Below, in pieces: positions 43,101 to 56,120 of a stretch of DNA of 64,000 bases. Within the stretch, counting starts at the first letter, position 1, and each line of letters starts with the position of its first letter. Where the stretch lies: NCBI RefSeq assembly GCF_040581485.1, contig NW_027124985.1, forward strand, positions 672,948 to 736,947, in the 5' to 3' direction. Origin of the DNA: Linepithema humile. Lineage: Eukaryota > Arthropoda > Insecta > Hymenoptera > Formicidae. The notes beneath the pieces are model-generated. The model was not told the origin of the DNA, searched no databases, and saw only the letters and a program-made list of their open reading frames with translations. A program made the translations under genes and the position numbers.

Positions 43101-46100
43101 GACCAAAAACATACGAGCAACAAATTATTTCAACTAATTATAACGTTTTTAATCCGCGCCGTATCAATCCGCGACGACAAAGTGTCGCTTCTCGATACTT
43201 TAAAACGAGCAACAAATTCAGTTTCTTATTTTTTTGAATAGTATATTGTTCATAAATTAATTTGAGACCAGAAACATACGAAGAACAAATTATTTAAACT
43301 AATTATAACGTTTTTAATTCGCGCCGTATCAATCCGCGACGACAGTGTCGTTTCTCGATACTTTAAAACAAGCATAAAATTCAATTTCTTATATATTTCG
43401 ATAGTACAGAGTCTGTAGATTAATTTGGTACCAAAAACATACGAGCAACAAATTATTTAATCTAATTATAACGTTTTTAATCCGCGCCGTATCAATCCGC
43501 GACGACAGTGTCGCTTTTCGATACTTTAAAACGAGCAACAAATTCAGTTTCTTATTTTTTTGATTAGTATATTGATCGTAGATTAACTTGAGACCAAAAA
43601 CATACGAGCAACAAATTATTTCAACTAATTATAACGTTTTTAATCCGCGCCGTATCAATCCGCGACGACAAATTGTCGCTTCTCGATACTTTAAAACGAG
43701 CAACAAATTCAGTTTTCTTATTTTTTTGAATAGTATATTGTTCATAAATTAATTTGAGACCAGAAACATACGAAGAACAAATTATTTAAACTAATTATAA
43801 CGTTTTTAATTCGCGCCGTATCAATCCGCGACGACAGTGTCGCTTCTCGATAATTTAAAACAAGCATCAAATTCAATTTCTTATATATTTCGATAGTACA
43901 GAGTCTGTAGATTAATTTGGTACCAAAAACATACGGGCAACAAATTATTTCATCTAATTATAACGTTTTTAATCCGCGCCGTATCAATCCGCGACGACAG
44001 TGTCGCTTCTCGATACTTTAAAACGAGCAACAAATTCAATTTCTTATATATTTCGATAGTACAGAGTCTGTAAATTAATTTGATACCAAACACATACGAG
44101 CAACAAATTATTTCAACTAATTATAACGTTATTAATCCGCGCCGTACCAGTCCGCGACGACAAAATGTCGCTTCCCGATACATTGAAACGAGCAACAAAT
44201 TCAATTTCTTATTTTTTGATTAGTATATTGTTCGTAGATTAACTTAAGACCAAAAACATACGAGCAACAAATTATTTTAACTATTTATAACGTTTTTAAT
44301 CCGCGCCGTATCAATCCGCGACGACAGTGTCGTTTCTCGATACTTTAAAACAAGCATAAAATTCAATTTCTTATATATTTCGATAGTACAGAGTCTGTAA
44401 ATTAATTTGGTACCAATCACATACGAGCAACAAATTATTTCAACTAATTATAACGTTTTTAATCCGCGCCATATCAATCCGAGACAACAGTGTCGCTTCT
44501 CGATACTTTAAAACGAGCAACAAATTCAATTTCTTATATATTTCGATAGTACAGAGTCTGTAAATTAATTTGGTACCAATCACATACGAGGAACAAATTA
44601 TTTCAACTAATTATAACGTTTTTAATCCGCGCCATATCACAATCCGAGACAACAGTGTCGCTTCTCGATACTTTAAAACGAGCAACAAATTCAATTTCTT
44701 ATATATTTCGATAGTACAGAGTCTGTAAATTAATTTGGTACCAATCACATACGAGCAACAAATTATTTCAACCAATTATAACGTTTTTAATCCGCGCCAT
44801 ATCAATCCGCGACAACAGTGTCGCTTCTCGATAATTTAAAACAAGCATTAAATTCAATTTCTTATATATTTCGATAGTACAGAGTCTGTAAATTAATTTG
44901 GTACCAAACACATACGAGCAACAAATTATTTTAACTAATTATAACGTTATTAATCCGCGCCGTACCAGTCCGCGACGACAAAATGTCGCTTCTCGATACA
45001 TTGAGACGAGCAACAAATTCAATTTCTTATTTTTTTGATTAGTATATTGTTCGTAGATTAACTTGAGACCAAAAACATACGAGCAACAAATTATTTTAAC
45101 TATTTATAACGTTTTTAATCCGCGCCGTATCAATCCGCGACGACAGTGTCGTTTCTCGATACTTTAAAACAAGCATAAAATTCAATTTCTTATATATTTC
45201 GATAGTACAGAGTCTGTAGATTAATTTGGGATTAAAAACATACGAGCAACAAATTATTTCATCTAATTATAACGTTTTTAATCCGCGCCGTATCAATCCG
45301 CGACGACAGTGTCGCTTCTCGATACTTTAAAACGAGTAACAAATTCAATTTCTTATATATTTCGATAGTACAGAGTCTGTAGATTAATTTGGTACCAAAA
45401 ACATACGAGCAACAAATTATTTCAACTAATTATAACGTTTTTAATCCGCGCCATATCAATCCGCGACAACAGTGTCGCTTCTCGATACTTTAAAACGAGA
45501 AACAAATTCAATTTCTTATATATTTCGATAGTACAGAGTCTGTAAATTAATTTGGTACCAATCACATACGAGCAACAAATTATTTCAACTAATTATAACG
45601 TTTTTAATCCGCGCCATATTAATCCGCGACAACAGTGTCGCTTCTCGATAATTTAAAACAAGCATCAAATTCAATTTCTTATATATTTCGATAGTACAGA
45701 GTCTGTAAATTAATTTGGTACCAAACACATACGAGCAACAAATTATTTTAACTAATTATAACGTTATTAATCCGCGCCGTACCAGTCCGCGACGACAAAA
45801 TGTCGCTTCTCGATACATTGAAACGAGCAACAAATTCAATTTCTTATTTTTTTGATTAGTATATTGTTCGTAGATTAACTTGAGACCAAAAACATACGAG
45901 CAACAAATTATTTCAACTAATTATAACGTTTTTAATCCGCGCCGTATCAATCCGCGACGACAAAGTGTCGCTTCTCGATACTTTAAAACGAGCAACAAAT
46001 TCAGTTTCTTATTTTTTTGAATAGTATATTGTTCATAAATTAATTTGAGACCAGAAACATACGAAGAACAAATTATTTAAACCAATTATAACGTTTTTAA

Positions 46101-46780
46101 TTCGCGCCGTATCAATCCGCGACGACAGTGTCGTTTCTCGATACTTTAAAACAAGCATAAAATTCAATTTCTTATATATTTCGATAGTACAGAGTCTGTA
46201 GATTAATTTGGTACCAAAAACATACGAGCAACAAATTATTTACTCTAATTATAACGTTTTTAATCCGCGCCGTATCAATCCGCGACGACAGTGTCGCTTT
46301 TCGATACTTTAAAACGAGCAACAAATTCAGTTTCTTATTTTTTTGATTAGTATATTGATCGTAGATTAACTTGAGACCAAAAACATACGAGCAACAAATT
46401 ATTTCAACTAATTATAACGTTTTTAATCCGCGCCGTATCAATCCGCGACGACAAATTGTCGCTTCTCGATACTTTAAAACGAGCAACAAATTCAGTTTCT
46501 TATTTTTTTGAATAGTATATTGTTCATAAATTAATTTGAGACCAGAAACATACGAAGAACAAATTATTTAAACTAATTATAACGTTTTTAATTCGCGCCG
46601 TATCAATCCGCGACGACAGTGTCGCTTCTCGATAATTTAAAACAAGCATCAAATTCAATTTCTTATATATTTCGATAGTACAGAGTCTGTAGATTAATTT
46701 GGTACCAAAAACATACGAGCAACAAATTATTTCATCTAATTATAACGTTTTTAATCCGCGCCGTATCAATCCGCGACGAC
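28530..46780 (+). repeat. Two near-identical 9.16-kb satellite HOR units (56 monomers each)
   Basis: The block from about 28530 to 37690 is followed by a near copy ending near 46780. Shared private variants include ctattaattaattt (28526/37688), tccgagccg (29411/38573), atactataaaac (29781/38943), tagtactgagtc (33426/42589), ctcaataattt (33701/42864), tacgggcaac (34771/43935) and cattgagacgag (35838/45003). The offset moves from 9162 to 9165 and back to 9162, and each step is explained by a visible small indel: T-runs near 31613, 43716 and 44214, a CA gain near 44631, and the altered junction near 35941. I found only about a dozen differences by eye. The duplication is therefore young. Confidence 0.85.
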
Positions 46781-49700
46781 AGTGTCGTTTCTCGATACTT
46801 TAAAACAAGCATAAAATTCAATTTCTTATATATTTCGATAGTACAGAGTCTGTAAATTAATTTGGTACCAATCACATACGAGCAACAAATTATTTCAACT
46901 AATTATAACGTTTTTAATCCGCGCCATATCAATCCGAGACAACAGTGTCGCTTCTCGATACTTTAAAACGAGCAACAAATTCAATTTCTTATATATTTCG
47001 ATAGTACAGAGTCTGTAAATTAATTTGGTACCAATCACATACGAGCAACAAATTATTTCAACTAATTATAACGTTTTTAATCCGCGCCATATCAATCCGA
47101 GACAACAGTGTCGCTTCTCGATACTTTAAAACGAGCAACAAATTCAATTTCTTATATATTTCGATAGTACAGAGTCTGTAAATTAATTTGGTACCAATCA
47201 CATACGAGGAACAAATTATTTCAACCAATTATAACGTTTTTAATCCGCGCCATATCAATCCGCGACAACAGTGTCGCTTCTCGATAATTTAAAACAAGCA
47301 TTAAATTCAATTTCTTATATATTTTGATAGTACAGAGTCTGTAAATTAATTTGGTACCAAACACATACGAGCAACAAATTATTTTAACTAATTATAACGT
47401 TATTAATCCGCGCCGTACCAGTCCGCGACGACAAAATGTCGCTTCTCGATACATTGAAACGAGCAACAAATTCAATTTCTTATTTTTTTGATTAGTATAT
47501 TGTTCGTAGATTAACTTGAGACCAAAAACATACGAGCAACAAATTATTTTAACTATTTATAACGTTTTTAATCCGCGCCGTATCAATCCGCGACGACAGT
47601 GTCGTTTCTCGATACTTTAAAACAAGCATAAAATTCAATTTCTTATATATTTCGATAGTACAGAGTCTGTAGATTAATTTGGTACCAAAAACATACGAGC
47701 AACAAATTATTTAATCTAATTATAACGTTTTTAATCCGCGCCGTATCAATCCGCGACGACAGTGTCGCTTTTCGATACTTTAAAACGAGCAACAAATTCA
47801 GTTTCTTATTTTTTTGAATAGTATATTGTTCATAAATTAATTTGAGACCAGAAACATACGAAGAACAAATTATTTAAACTAATTATAACGTTTTTAATTC
47901 GCGCCGTATCAATCCGCGACGACAGTGTCGCTTCTCGATACTTTAAAACGAGCAACAAATTTAATTTCTTATATATTTCGATAGTACAGAGTCTGTAAAT
48001 TAATTTGGTACCAATCACATACGAGCAACAAATTATTTCAACTAATTATAACGTTTTTAATCCGCGCCATATCAATCCGCGACAACAGTGTCGCTTCTCG
48101 ATAATTTAAAACAAGCATCAAATTCAATTTCTTATATATTTCGATAGTACAGAGTCTGTAAATTAATTTGGTACCAAACACATACGAGCAACAAATTATT
48201 TTAACTAATTATAACGTTATTAATCCGCGCCGTACCAGTCCGCGACGACAAAATGTCGCTTCTCGATACATTGAAACGAGCAACAAATTCAATTTCTTAT
48301 TTTTTTGATTAGTATATTGTTCGTAGATTAACTTGAGACCAAAAACATACGAGCAACAAATTATTTTAACTATTTATAACGTTTTTAATCCGCGCCGTAT
48401 CAATCCGCGACGACAGTGTCGTTTCTCGATACTTTAAAACAAGCATAAAATTCAATTTCTTATATATTTCGATAGTACAGAGTCTGTAGATTAATTTGGG
48501 ATTAAAAACATACGAGCAACAAATTATTTCATCTAATTATAACGTTTTTAATCCGCGCCATATCAATCCGCGACGACAGTGTCGCTTCTCGATACTTTAA
48601 AACGAGTAACAAATTCAATTTCTTATATATTTCGATAGTACAGAGTCTGTAGATTAATTTGGTACCAAAAACATACGAGCAACAAATTATTTCAACTAAT
48701 TATAACGTTTTTAATCCGCGCCATATCAATCCGCGACAACAGTGTCGCTTCTCGATACTTTAAAACGAGAAACAAATTCAATTTCTTATATATTTCGATA
48801 GTACAGAGTCTGTAAATTAATTTGGTACCAATCACATACGAGCAACAAATTATTTCAACTAATTATAACGTTTTTAATTCGCGCCATATCAATCCGCGAC
48901 AACAGTGTCGCTTCTCGATAATTTAAAACAAGCATCAAATTCAATTTCTTATATATTTCGATAGTACAGAGTCTGTAAATTAATTTGGTACCAAACACAT
49001 ACGAGCAACAAATTATTTTAACTAATTATAACGTTATTAATCCGCGCCGTACCAGTCCGCGACGACAAAATGTCGCTTCTCGATACATTGAAACGAGCAA
49101 CAAATTCAATTTCTTATTTTTTTGATTAGTATATTGTTCGTAGATTAACTTGAGACCAAAAACATACGAGCAACAAATTATTTTAACTATTTATAACGTT
49201 TTTAATCCGCGCCGTATCAATCCGCGACGACAAAGTGTCGCTTCTCGATACTTTAAAACGAGCAACAAATTCAGTTTCTTATTTTTTTAATAGTATATTG
49301 TTCATAAATTAATTTGAGACCAGAAACATACGAAGAACAAATTATTTAAACTAATTATAACGTTTTTAATTCGCGCCGTATCAAACCGCGACGACAGTGT
49401 CGCTTCTCGATACTTTAAAACGAGCAACAAATTCAATTTCTTATATATTTCGATAGTACAGAGTCTGTAAATTAATTTGGTACCAATCACATACGAGCAA
49501 CAAATTATTTCAACTAATTATAACGTTTTTAATCCGCGCCATATCAATCCGCGACAACAGTGTCGCTTCTCGATAATTTAAAACAAGCATCAAATTCAAT
49601 TTCTTATATATTTCGATAGTACAGAGTCTGTAAATTAATTTGGTACCAAACACATACGAGCAACAAATTATTTTAACTAATTATAACGTTATTAATCCGC

Positions 49701-50120
49701 GCCGTACCAGTCCGCGACGACAAAATGTCGCTTCTCGATACATTGAAACGAGCAACAAATTCAATTTCTTATTTTTTTGATTAGTATATTGTTCGTAGAT
49801 TAACTTGAGACCAAAAACATACGAGCAACAAATTATTTTAACTATTTATAACGTTTTTAATCCGCGCCGTATCAATCCGCGACGACAAAGTGTCGCTTCT
49901 CGATACTTTAAAACGAGCAACAAATTCAGTTTCTTATTTTTTTGAATAGTATATTGTTCATAAATTAATTTGAGACCAGAAACATACGAAGAACAAATTA
50001 TTTAAACTAATTATAACGTTTTTAATTCGCGCCGTATCAATCCGCGACGACAGTGTCGTTTCTCGATACTTTAAAACAAACATAAAATTCAATTTCTTAT
50101 ATATTTCGATAGTACAGAGT

Positions 50121-52406
50121 CTGTAGATTAATTTGGTACCAAAAACATACGAGCAACAAATTATTTCATCTAATTATAACGTTTTTAATCCGCGCCATAT
50201 CAATCCGCGACAACAGTGTCGCTTCTCGATACTTTAAAACGAGCAACAAATTCAATTTCTTATATATTTCGATAGTACAGAGTCTGTAAATTAATTTGGT
50301 ACCAATCACATACGAGCAACAAATTATTTCAACTAATTATAACGTTTTTAATCCGCGCCATATCAATCCGCGACGACAGTGCCGCTACTCGATACTTTAA
50401 AACGAGCAACAAATTCAATTTCTTATATATTTCGATAGTACAGAGTCTGTAAATTAATTTGGTACCAAACACATACGAGCAACAAATTATTTCAACTAAT
50501 TATAACGTTATTAATCCGCGCCGTACCAGTCCGCGACGACAAAATGTCGCTTCTCGATACATTGAAACGAGCAACAAATTCAATTTCTTATTTTTTTGAT
50601 TAGTATATTGTTCGTAGATTAACTTGAGACCAAAAACATACGAGCAACAAATTATTTTAACTATTTATAACGTTTTTAATCCGCGCCGTATCAATCCGCG
50701 ACGACAGTGTCGTTTCTCGATACTTTAAAACAAGCATCAAATTCAATTTCTTATATATTTCGATAGTACAGAGTCTGTAGATTAATTTGGTACCAAAAAC
50801 ATACAAGCAACAAATTATTTCATCTAATTATAACGTTTTTAATCCGCGCCGTATCAATCCGCGACGACAGTGTCGCTTCTCGATACTTTAAAACGAGCAA
50901 CAAATTCAATTTCTTATATATTTCGATAATACAGAGTCTGTAGATTAATTTGGTACCAAAAACATACGAGCAACAAATTATTTCAACTAATTATAACGTT
51001 TTTAATCCGCGCCATATCAATCCGCGACAACAGTGTCGCTTCTCGGTACTTTAAAACGAGCAACAAATTCAATTTCTTATATATTTCGATAGTACAGAGT
51101 CTGTAAATTAATTTGGTACCAATCACATACGAGCAACAAATTATTTCAACTAATTATAACGTTTTTAATCCGCGCCATTACAATCCGCGACGACAGTGCC
51201 GCTTCTCGATAATTTAAAACAAGCATTAAATTCAATTTCTTATATATTTCGATAGTACAGAGTCTGTAGATTAATTTGGTACCAAAAACATACGAGCAAC
51301 AAATTATTTCATCTAATTATAACGTTTTTAATCCGCGCCATATCAATCCGCGACAACAGTGTCGCTTCTCGATACTTTAAAACGAGCAACAAATTCAATT
51401 TCTTATATATTTCGATAGTACAGAGTCTGTAAATTAATTTGGTACCAATCACATACGAGCAACAAATTATTTCAACTAATTATAACGTTTTTAATCCGCG
51501 CCATATCAATCCGCGACGACAGTGCCGCTTCTCGATACTTTAAAACGAGCAACAAATTCAATTTCTTATATATTTCGATAGTACAGAGTCTGTAAATTAA
51601 TTTGGTACCAAACACATACGAGCAACAAATTATTTCAACTAATTATAACGTTATTAATCCGCGCCGTACCAGTCCGCGACGACAAAATGTCGCTTCTCGA
51701 TACATTGAAACGAGCAACAAATTCAATTTCTTATTTTTTTGATTAGTATATTGTTCGTAGATTAACTTGAGACCAAAAACATACGAGCAACAAATTATTT
51801 TAACTATTTATAACGTTTTTAATCCGCGCCGTATCAATCCGCGACGACAGTGTCGTTTCTCGATACTTTAAAACAAGCATCAAATTCAATTTCTTATATA
51901 TTTCGATAGTACAGAGTCTGTAGATTAATTTGGTACCAAAAACATACGAGCAACAAATTATTTCATCTAATTATAACGTTTTTAATCCGCGCCGTATCAA
52001 TCCGCGACGACAGTGTCGCTTCTCGATACTTTAAAACGAGCAACAAATTCAATTTCTTATATATTTCGATAATACAGAGTCTGTAGATTAATTTGGTACC
52101 AAAAACATACGAGCAACAAATTATTTCAACTAATTATAACGTTTTTAATCCGCGCCATATCAATCCGCGACAACAGTGTCGCTTCTCGGTACTTTAAAAC
52201 GAGCAACAAATTCAATTTCTTATATATTTCGATAGTACAGAGTCTGTAAATTAATTTGGTACCAATCACATACGAGCAACAAATTATTTCAACTAATTAT
52301 AACGTTTTTAATCCGCGCCATTACAATCCGCGACGACAGTGCCGCTTCTCGATAATTTAAAACAAGCATTAAATTCAATTTCTTATATATTTCGATAGTA
52401 CAGAGT
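50121..52406 (+). repeat. Seven-monomer higher-order repeat, 1143 bp, two tandem units
   Basis: Two units, about 50121-51263 and 51264-52406, share private variants 1143 bp apart: cagtgccgct at 50388/51531, cgataatacagag at 50928/52071, and cgcgccattacaatcc at 51171/52314. The first unit carries one extra change (gccgctactcg). This 7-mer is absent from the rest of the window, so the right end of the array has its own local HOR. Confidence 0.8.
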
Positions 52407-52634
52407 CTGTAGATTAATTTGGTACCAAAAACATACGAGCAACAAATTATTTCAACTAATTATAACGTTTTTAATTCGCGCCGTATCAATCCGCGACGAC
52501 AGTGTCGCTTCTCGATACTTTAAAACGAGCAACAAATTCAATTTCTTGTTTTTTTGATTAGTATATTGTTCGTAGATTAACTTGAGACCAAAAACATACG
52601 AGCAACAAATTATTTTAACTATTTATAACGTTTT

Positions 52635-54435
52635 TAATCCGCGCCGTATCAATCCGCGACGACAAAGTGTCGCTTCTCGATACTTTAAAACGAGCAACAA
52701 ATTCAGTTTCTTATTTTTTTGAATAGTATATTGTTCATAAATTAATTTGAGACCAGAAACATACGAAGAACAAATTATTTAAACTAATTATAACGTTTTT
52801 AATTCGCGCCGTATCAATCCGCGACGACAGTGTCGCTTCTCGATACTTTAAAACGAGCAACAAATTCAATTTCTTATATATTTCGATAGTACAGAGTCTG
52901 TAAATTAATTTGGTACCAATCACATACGAGCAACAAATTATTTCAACTAATTATAACGTTTTTAATCCGCGCCATATCAATCCGCGACAACAGTGTCGCT
53001 TCTCGATACTTTAAAACGAGCAACAAATTCAATTTCTTATATATTTCGATAGTACAGAGTCTGTAAATTAATTTGGTACCAATCACATACGAGCAACAAA
53101 TTATTTCAACTAATTATAACGTTTTTAATCCGCGCCATATCAATCCGCGACGAGAGTGTCGCTTCTCGATACTTTAAAACGAGCAACAAATTCAATTTCT
53201 TATATATTTCGATAGTACAGAGTCTGTAAATTAATTTGGTACCAAACACATACGAGCAACAAATTATTTTAACTAATTATAACGTTATTAATCCGCGCCG
53301 TACCAGTCCGCGACGACAAAATGTCGCTTCTCGATACATTGAAACGAGCAACAAATTCAATTTCTTATTTTTTTGATTAGTATATTGTTCGTAGATTAAC
53401 TTGAGACCAAAAACATACAAGCAACAAATTATTTTAACTATTTATAACGTTTTTAATCCGCGCCGTATCAATCCGCGACGACAAAGTGTCGCTTCTCGAT
53501 ACTTTAAAACGAGCAACAAATTCAGTTTCTTATTTTTTTGAATAGTATATTGTTCATAAATTAATTTGAGACCAGAAACATACGAAGAACAAATTATTTA
53601 AACTAATTATAACGTTTTTAATTTGCGCCGTATCAATCCGCGACGACAGTGTCGCTTCTTGATACTTTAAAACGAGCAACAAATTCAATTTCTTATATAT
53701 TTCGATAGTACAGAGTCTGTAAATTAATTTGGTACCAATCACATACGAGCAACAAATTATTTCAACTAATTATAACGTTTTTAATCCGCGCCATATCAAT
53801 CCGCGACAACAGTGTCGCTTCTCGATACTTTAAAACGAGCAACAAATTCAATTTCTTATATATTTCGATAGTACAGAGTCTGTAAATTAATTTGGTACCA
53901 ATCACATACAAGCAACAAATTATTTCAACTAATTATAACGTTTTTAATCCGCGCCATATCAATCCGCGACAACAGTGTCGCTTCTCGATACTTTAAAACG
54001 AGCAACAAATTCAATTTCTTATATATTTCGATAGTACAGAGTCTGTAAATTAATTTGGTACCAATCACATACGAGCAACAAATTATTTCAACCAATTATA
54101 ACGTTTTTAATCCTCGCCATATCAATCCGCGACGACAGTGCCGCTTCTCGATACTTTAAAACGAGCAACAAATTCAATTTCTTATATATTTCGATAGTAC
54201 AGAGTCTGTAAATTAATTTGGTACCAAACACATACAAGCAACAAATTTTTTAAATTAATTATAACGTTATTAATCCGCGCCGTACCAGTCCGCGACGACA
54301 AAATTTCGCTTCTCGATACTTTAAAACGAGCAACAAATTCAATTTCTTATATATTTCGATAGTACAAAGTCTGTAGATTAATTTGGTACCAAAAACATAC
54401 GAGTAACAAATTATTTAAATTAATTATAACGTTAA
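52635..54435 (+). repeat. Terminal satellite block with 819-bp HOR and array edge
   Basis: Unit landmarks cgacgacaaagtgtcg near 52660 and 53479 are 819 bp apart, a 5-mer. The second unit contains one extra type A monomer: the next accagtccg landmark pair (53301/54283) is 982 bp apart. The last monomers carry more private changes (cctcgcc near 54112, aaattttttaaatt near 54243, aaaatttcgc near 54300), as is usual at satellite edges where unequal exchange no longer homogenises copies. The final monomer ends at about 54435. Confidence 0.75.
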
Positions 54436-55318
54436 TAAAACTGGTTAATAAAAATTCTTTAATATATATTTATAAAAATGGAGAACGTGTGGAATATGGA
54501 AACGCGCATAAGCATAGCAATACATATGTTACCGTCTGCGACGAAGCAACAAATATAGGCCGTTCGAGAATCGCGCAATCGCAATCGAGACGCATCCTGG
54601 CAGATGGATTGGACACTAATAGCGAATTATTATATAACAATTAAAAATGAAATGCAAACAGGCGCACGCTTTCGATTGATTGCGCGATTGTGCGGCCGAC
54701 AATGACCATAAGCGAACAACGGAAACTTCGAGCCGCTTGACATAAAATAATTCAGTGCTTAACAAGCCGAAAAAAAGAAACACTAATTATATCTTCACAT
54801 AAATATCCTATAATATATTCGAAACCAAAGCATTGTAACCTTCTAGAGGCAAAGAAGAAATAGAAAAGTACCTAATCTTGTATGGTTTAGTTCGACCACT
54901 GATTTGTCCGTGTGTGTTCGTTACTAAAATATGTTTCTTTAGTAAAAAAATTTTGAAAAATTTTTACCAACGTGTTTTAGATTTTCCAGTTTAATGTTCC
55001 TCAATCCTTTCTTTGTTATGCAAATTTATATAAAAACAGATGGCAAATTGTTAATAAAGATTGAAGTTTATCTAACAAATAAAACTAAAATTGTAATTAA
55101 TGAACGACAATTATTAAAATTAAATATTAGCAAAGAAATATAAGATATTTATATGTACCAGTTTTGGCCATTATATTTATAACTATTTAAAAAATTATTT
55201 TTTTTATAGTTGGAGATTGAAATATGTCTAGCCATTGAGACATTTATCTTATTACATTTTCTTTTAACAACAATTTAACAAATAAAATTTGAAAAAAATC
55301 TTTTAAGATGATGTTTCT
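54436..55318. other. Unique sequence right of the satellite; imperfect inverted repeat
   Basis: No gene is supported here. The first 350 bp are richer in G+C than the rest. They contain an imperfect inverted repeat: tcgcgcaatcgcaatcga at 54571-54588 faces tcgattgattgcgcga at 54672-54687, with a loop of about 83 bases. The remainder, to 55318, is A+T-rich with stops in all frames and no motif that I recognise. Confidence 0.5.
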
Positions 55319-55676
55319 CATATGCAAGAAACTTCTTCCACTCTCACAAAAGAGAATCTTGCTGAGAATCTTTACCTACCCACAGTCATTATCTTTGTCA
55401 ATAAACTGCAATCTAACTGCCAAAGCAGAAGTTCCAAAGTTTATCGACAGCAAAAAATAAAAAAAAAATATAGAAATAATAAAAAGTTTTTAAATTCTTA
55501 TATGCAAGGAACATTCACTCTCGCGGAAAAAATCTTGCTGTTTGCCCACCCAAAGTTATGTCATTATCTTTGTTATCAATATACTGCAAACTAACTGCCA
55601 AAGCAGAAGTTCCAAACTTTATCGACAGCAAAGAATTAAAAAAAAGAAGTAATAAAAATTTTTTAAATTCAAACTA
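55319..55676. repeat. 180-bp tandem direct duplication
   Basis: Two diverged copies start with atatgcaag at 55320 and 55500 and run to about 55499 and 55676. Shared blocks include ctaactgccaaagcagaag, tatcgacagcaaa and tttttaaattc. A 90-residue plus-strand frame (55322-55594) crosses the copy junction. It shows no domain and much lysine and asparagine from the A-rich runs, so I read it as non-coding. The duplication itself is clear; its origin is unknown. Confidence 0.7.
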
Positions 55677-55803
55677 TCTGAAAATTCTAATGGAAAATCC
55701 TACCTAATAGAAATTCTACCTAACACAAAAACTTATCTATAAAAAAATTCTATACCTAGGAGTTTGTAAGAAACTATAAACCGACAAAGTTTAATAAGAT
55801 TGA

Positions 55804-55982
55804 ATTCTTCGCGGAATCGTTTGGGAGTTTATCGCAGAATCATCTAGGAATTTTTCGCAAGATGCTTAGCGCAGAGCTCAGCTCAGTTACCGCTATTTGC
55901 ATCTAAAATTCGAGAGGGAGTTTTTCGCAGGACGCTAGCGCAGAGCTCAGCTCAGTTTCCGCTAGGCGCGTCTGAAATTTAT
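55804..55982. repeat. Short degenerate direct repeats (ttcgca / gcgcagagctcag)
   Basis: A block of about 67-69 bp occurs twice: tttttcgcaagatgc...agcgcagagctcagctcag...taaaatt (about 55852-55912) and tttttcgcaggacgc...agcgcagagctcagctcag...tgaaattt (about 55921-55981). Two more decayed copies of its first part (gcggaatcgtttgggagttt and gcagaatcatctaggaattt) lie just upstream. No coding potential is visible. Confidence 0.6.
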
Positions 55983-56120
55983 GTTGATAGTCAACCATTA
56001 ATCAATGGTTGATCGTATCAACGTTATTTCGAGATTCGTGCTCGACCATCATCAATAGGACCACGAATATCGAATTTCCGTGCTCAACCATGGGATCAAT
56101 TAAGCCATAGGACCACGGAT
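55983..56120. repeat. Cluster of three hairpin-forming inverted repeats
   Basis: The first inverted repeat, 55983-56022, pairs gttgata with tatcaac and, further in, caaccatt with aatggttg around aatc. The second, 56034-56068, pairs attcgtg with cacgaat. The third, 56078-56118, pairs ccgtg with cacgg. The second and third are also diverged direct copies of each other (cgtgctc...accat...ataggaccacg). The cluster resembles the interior or end of a small foldback element; no target-site duplication was identified. Confidence 0.55.

Larger units (their letters stand above)
1..54435 (+). repeat. Satellite DNA array, about 163-165 bp monomer
   Basis: A head-to-tail tandem array fills this whole stretch and continues past the left edge. 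The interval between successive ccgcgac landmarks (for example 161, 324, 487, 652, 817, 980, 1143) is 163 or 165 bp, so the array holds roughly 330 monomers. I saw no inversion and no inserted mobile element. Each monomer has a CpG-rich core of about 40 bp (cgcgcc...ccgcgacgac...gtgtcgcttctcgat) followed by about 120 bp of A+T-rich sequence. Length near one nucleosome repeat and higher-order structure are typical of centromeric satellites in other animals; assigning that role here is inference. The array stops at about 54435, where the last monomer gives way to unrelated sequence after aacgttaataa. No coding gene is supported inside it. Confidence 0.97.

Noticed and set aside
1..54435. CRISPR array
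   Set aside because: The units are full tandem monomers of 163-165 bp without short repeats separated by unique spacers, and the context is eukaryotic.
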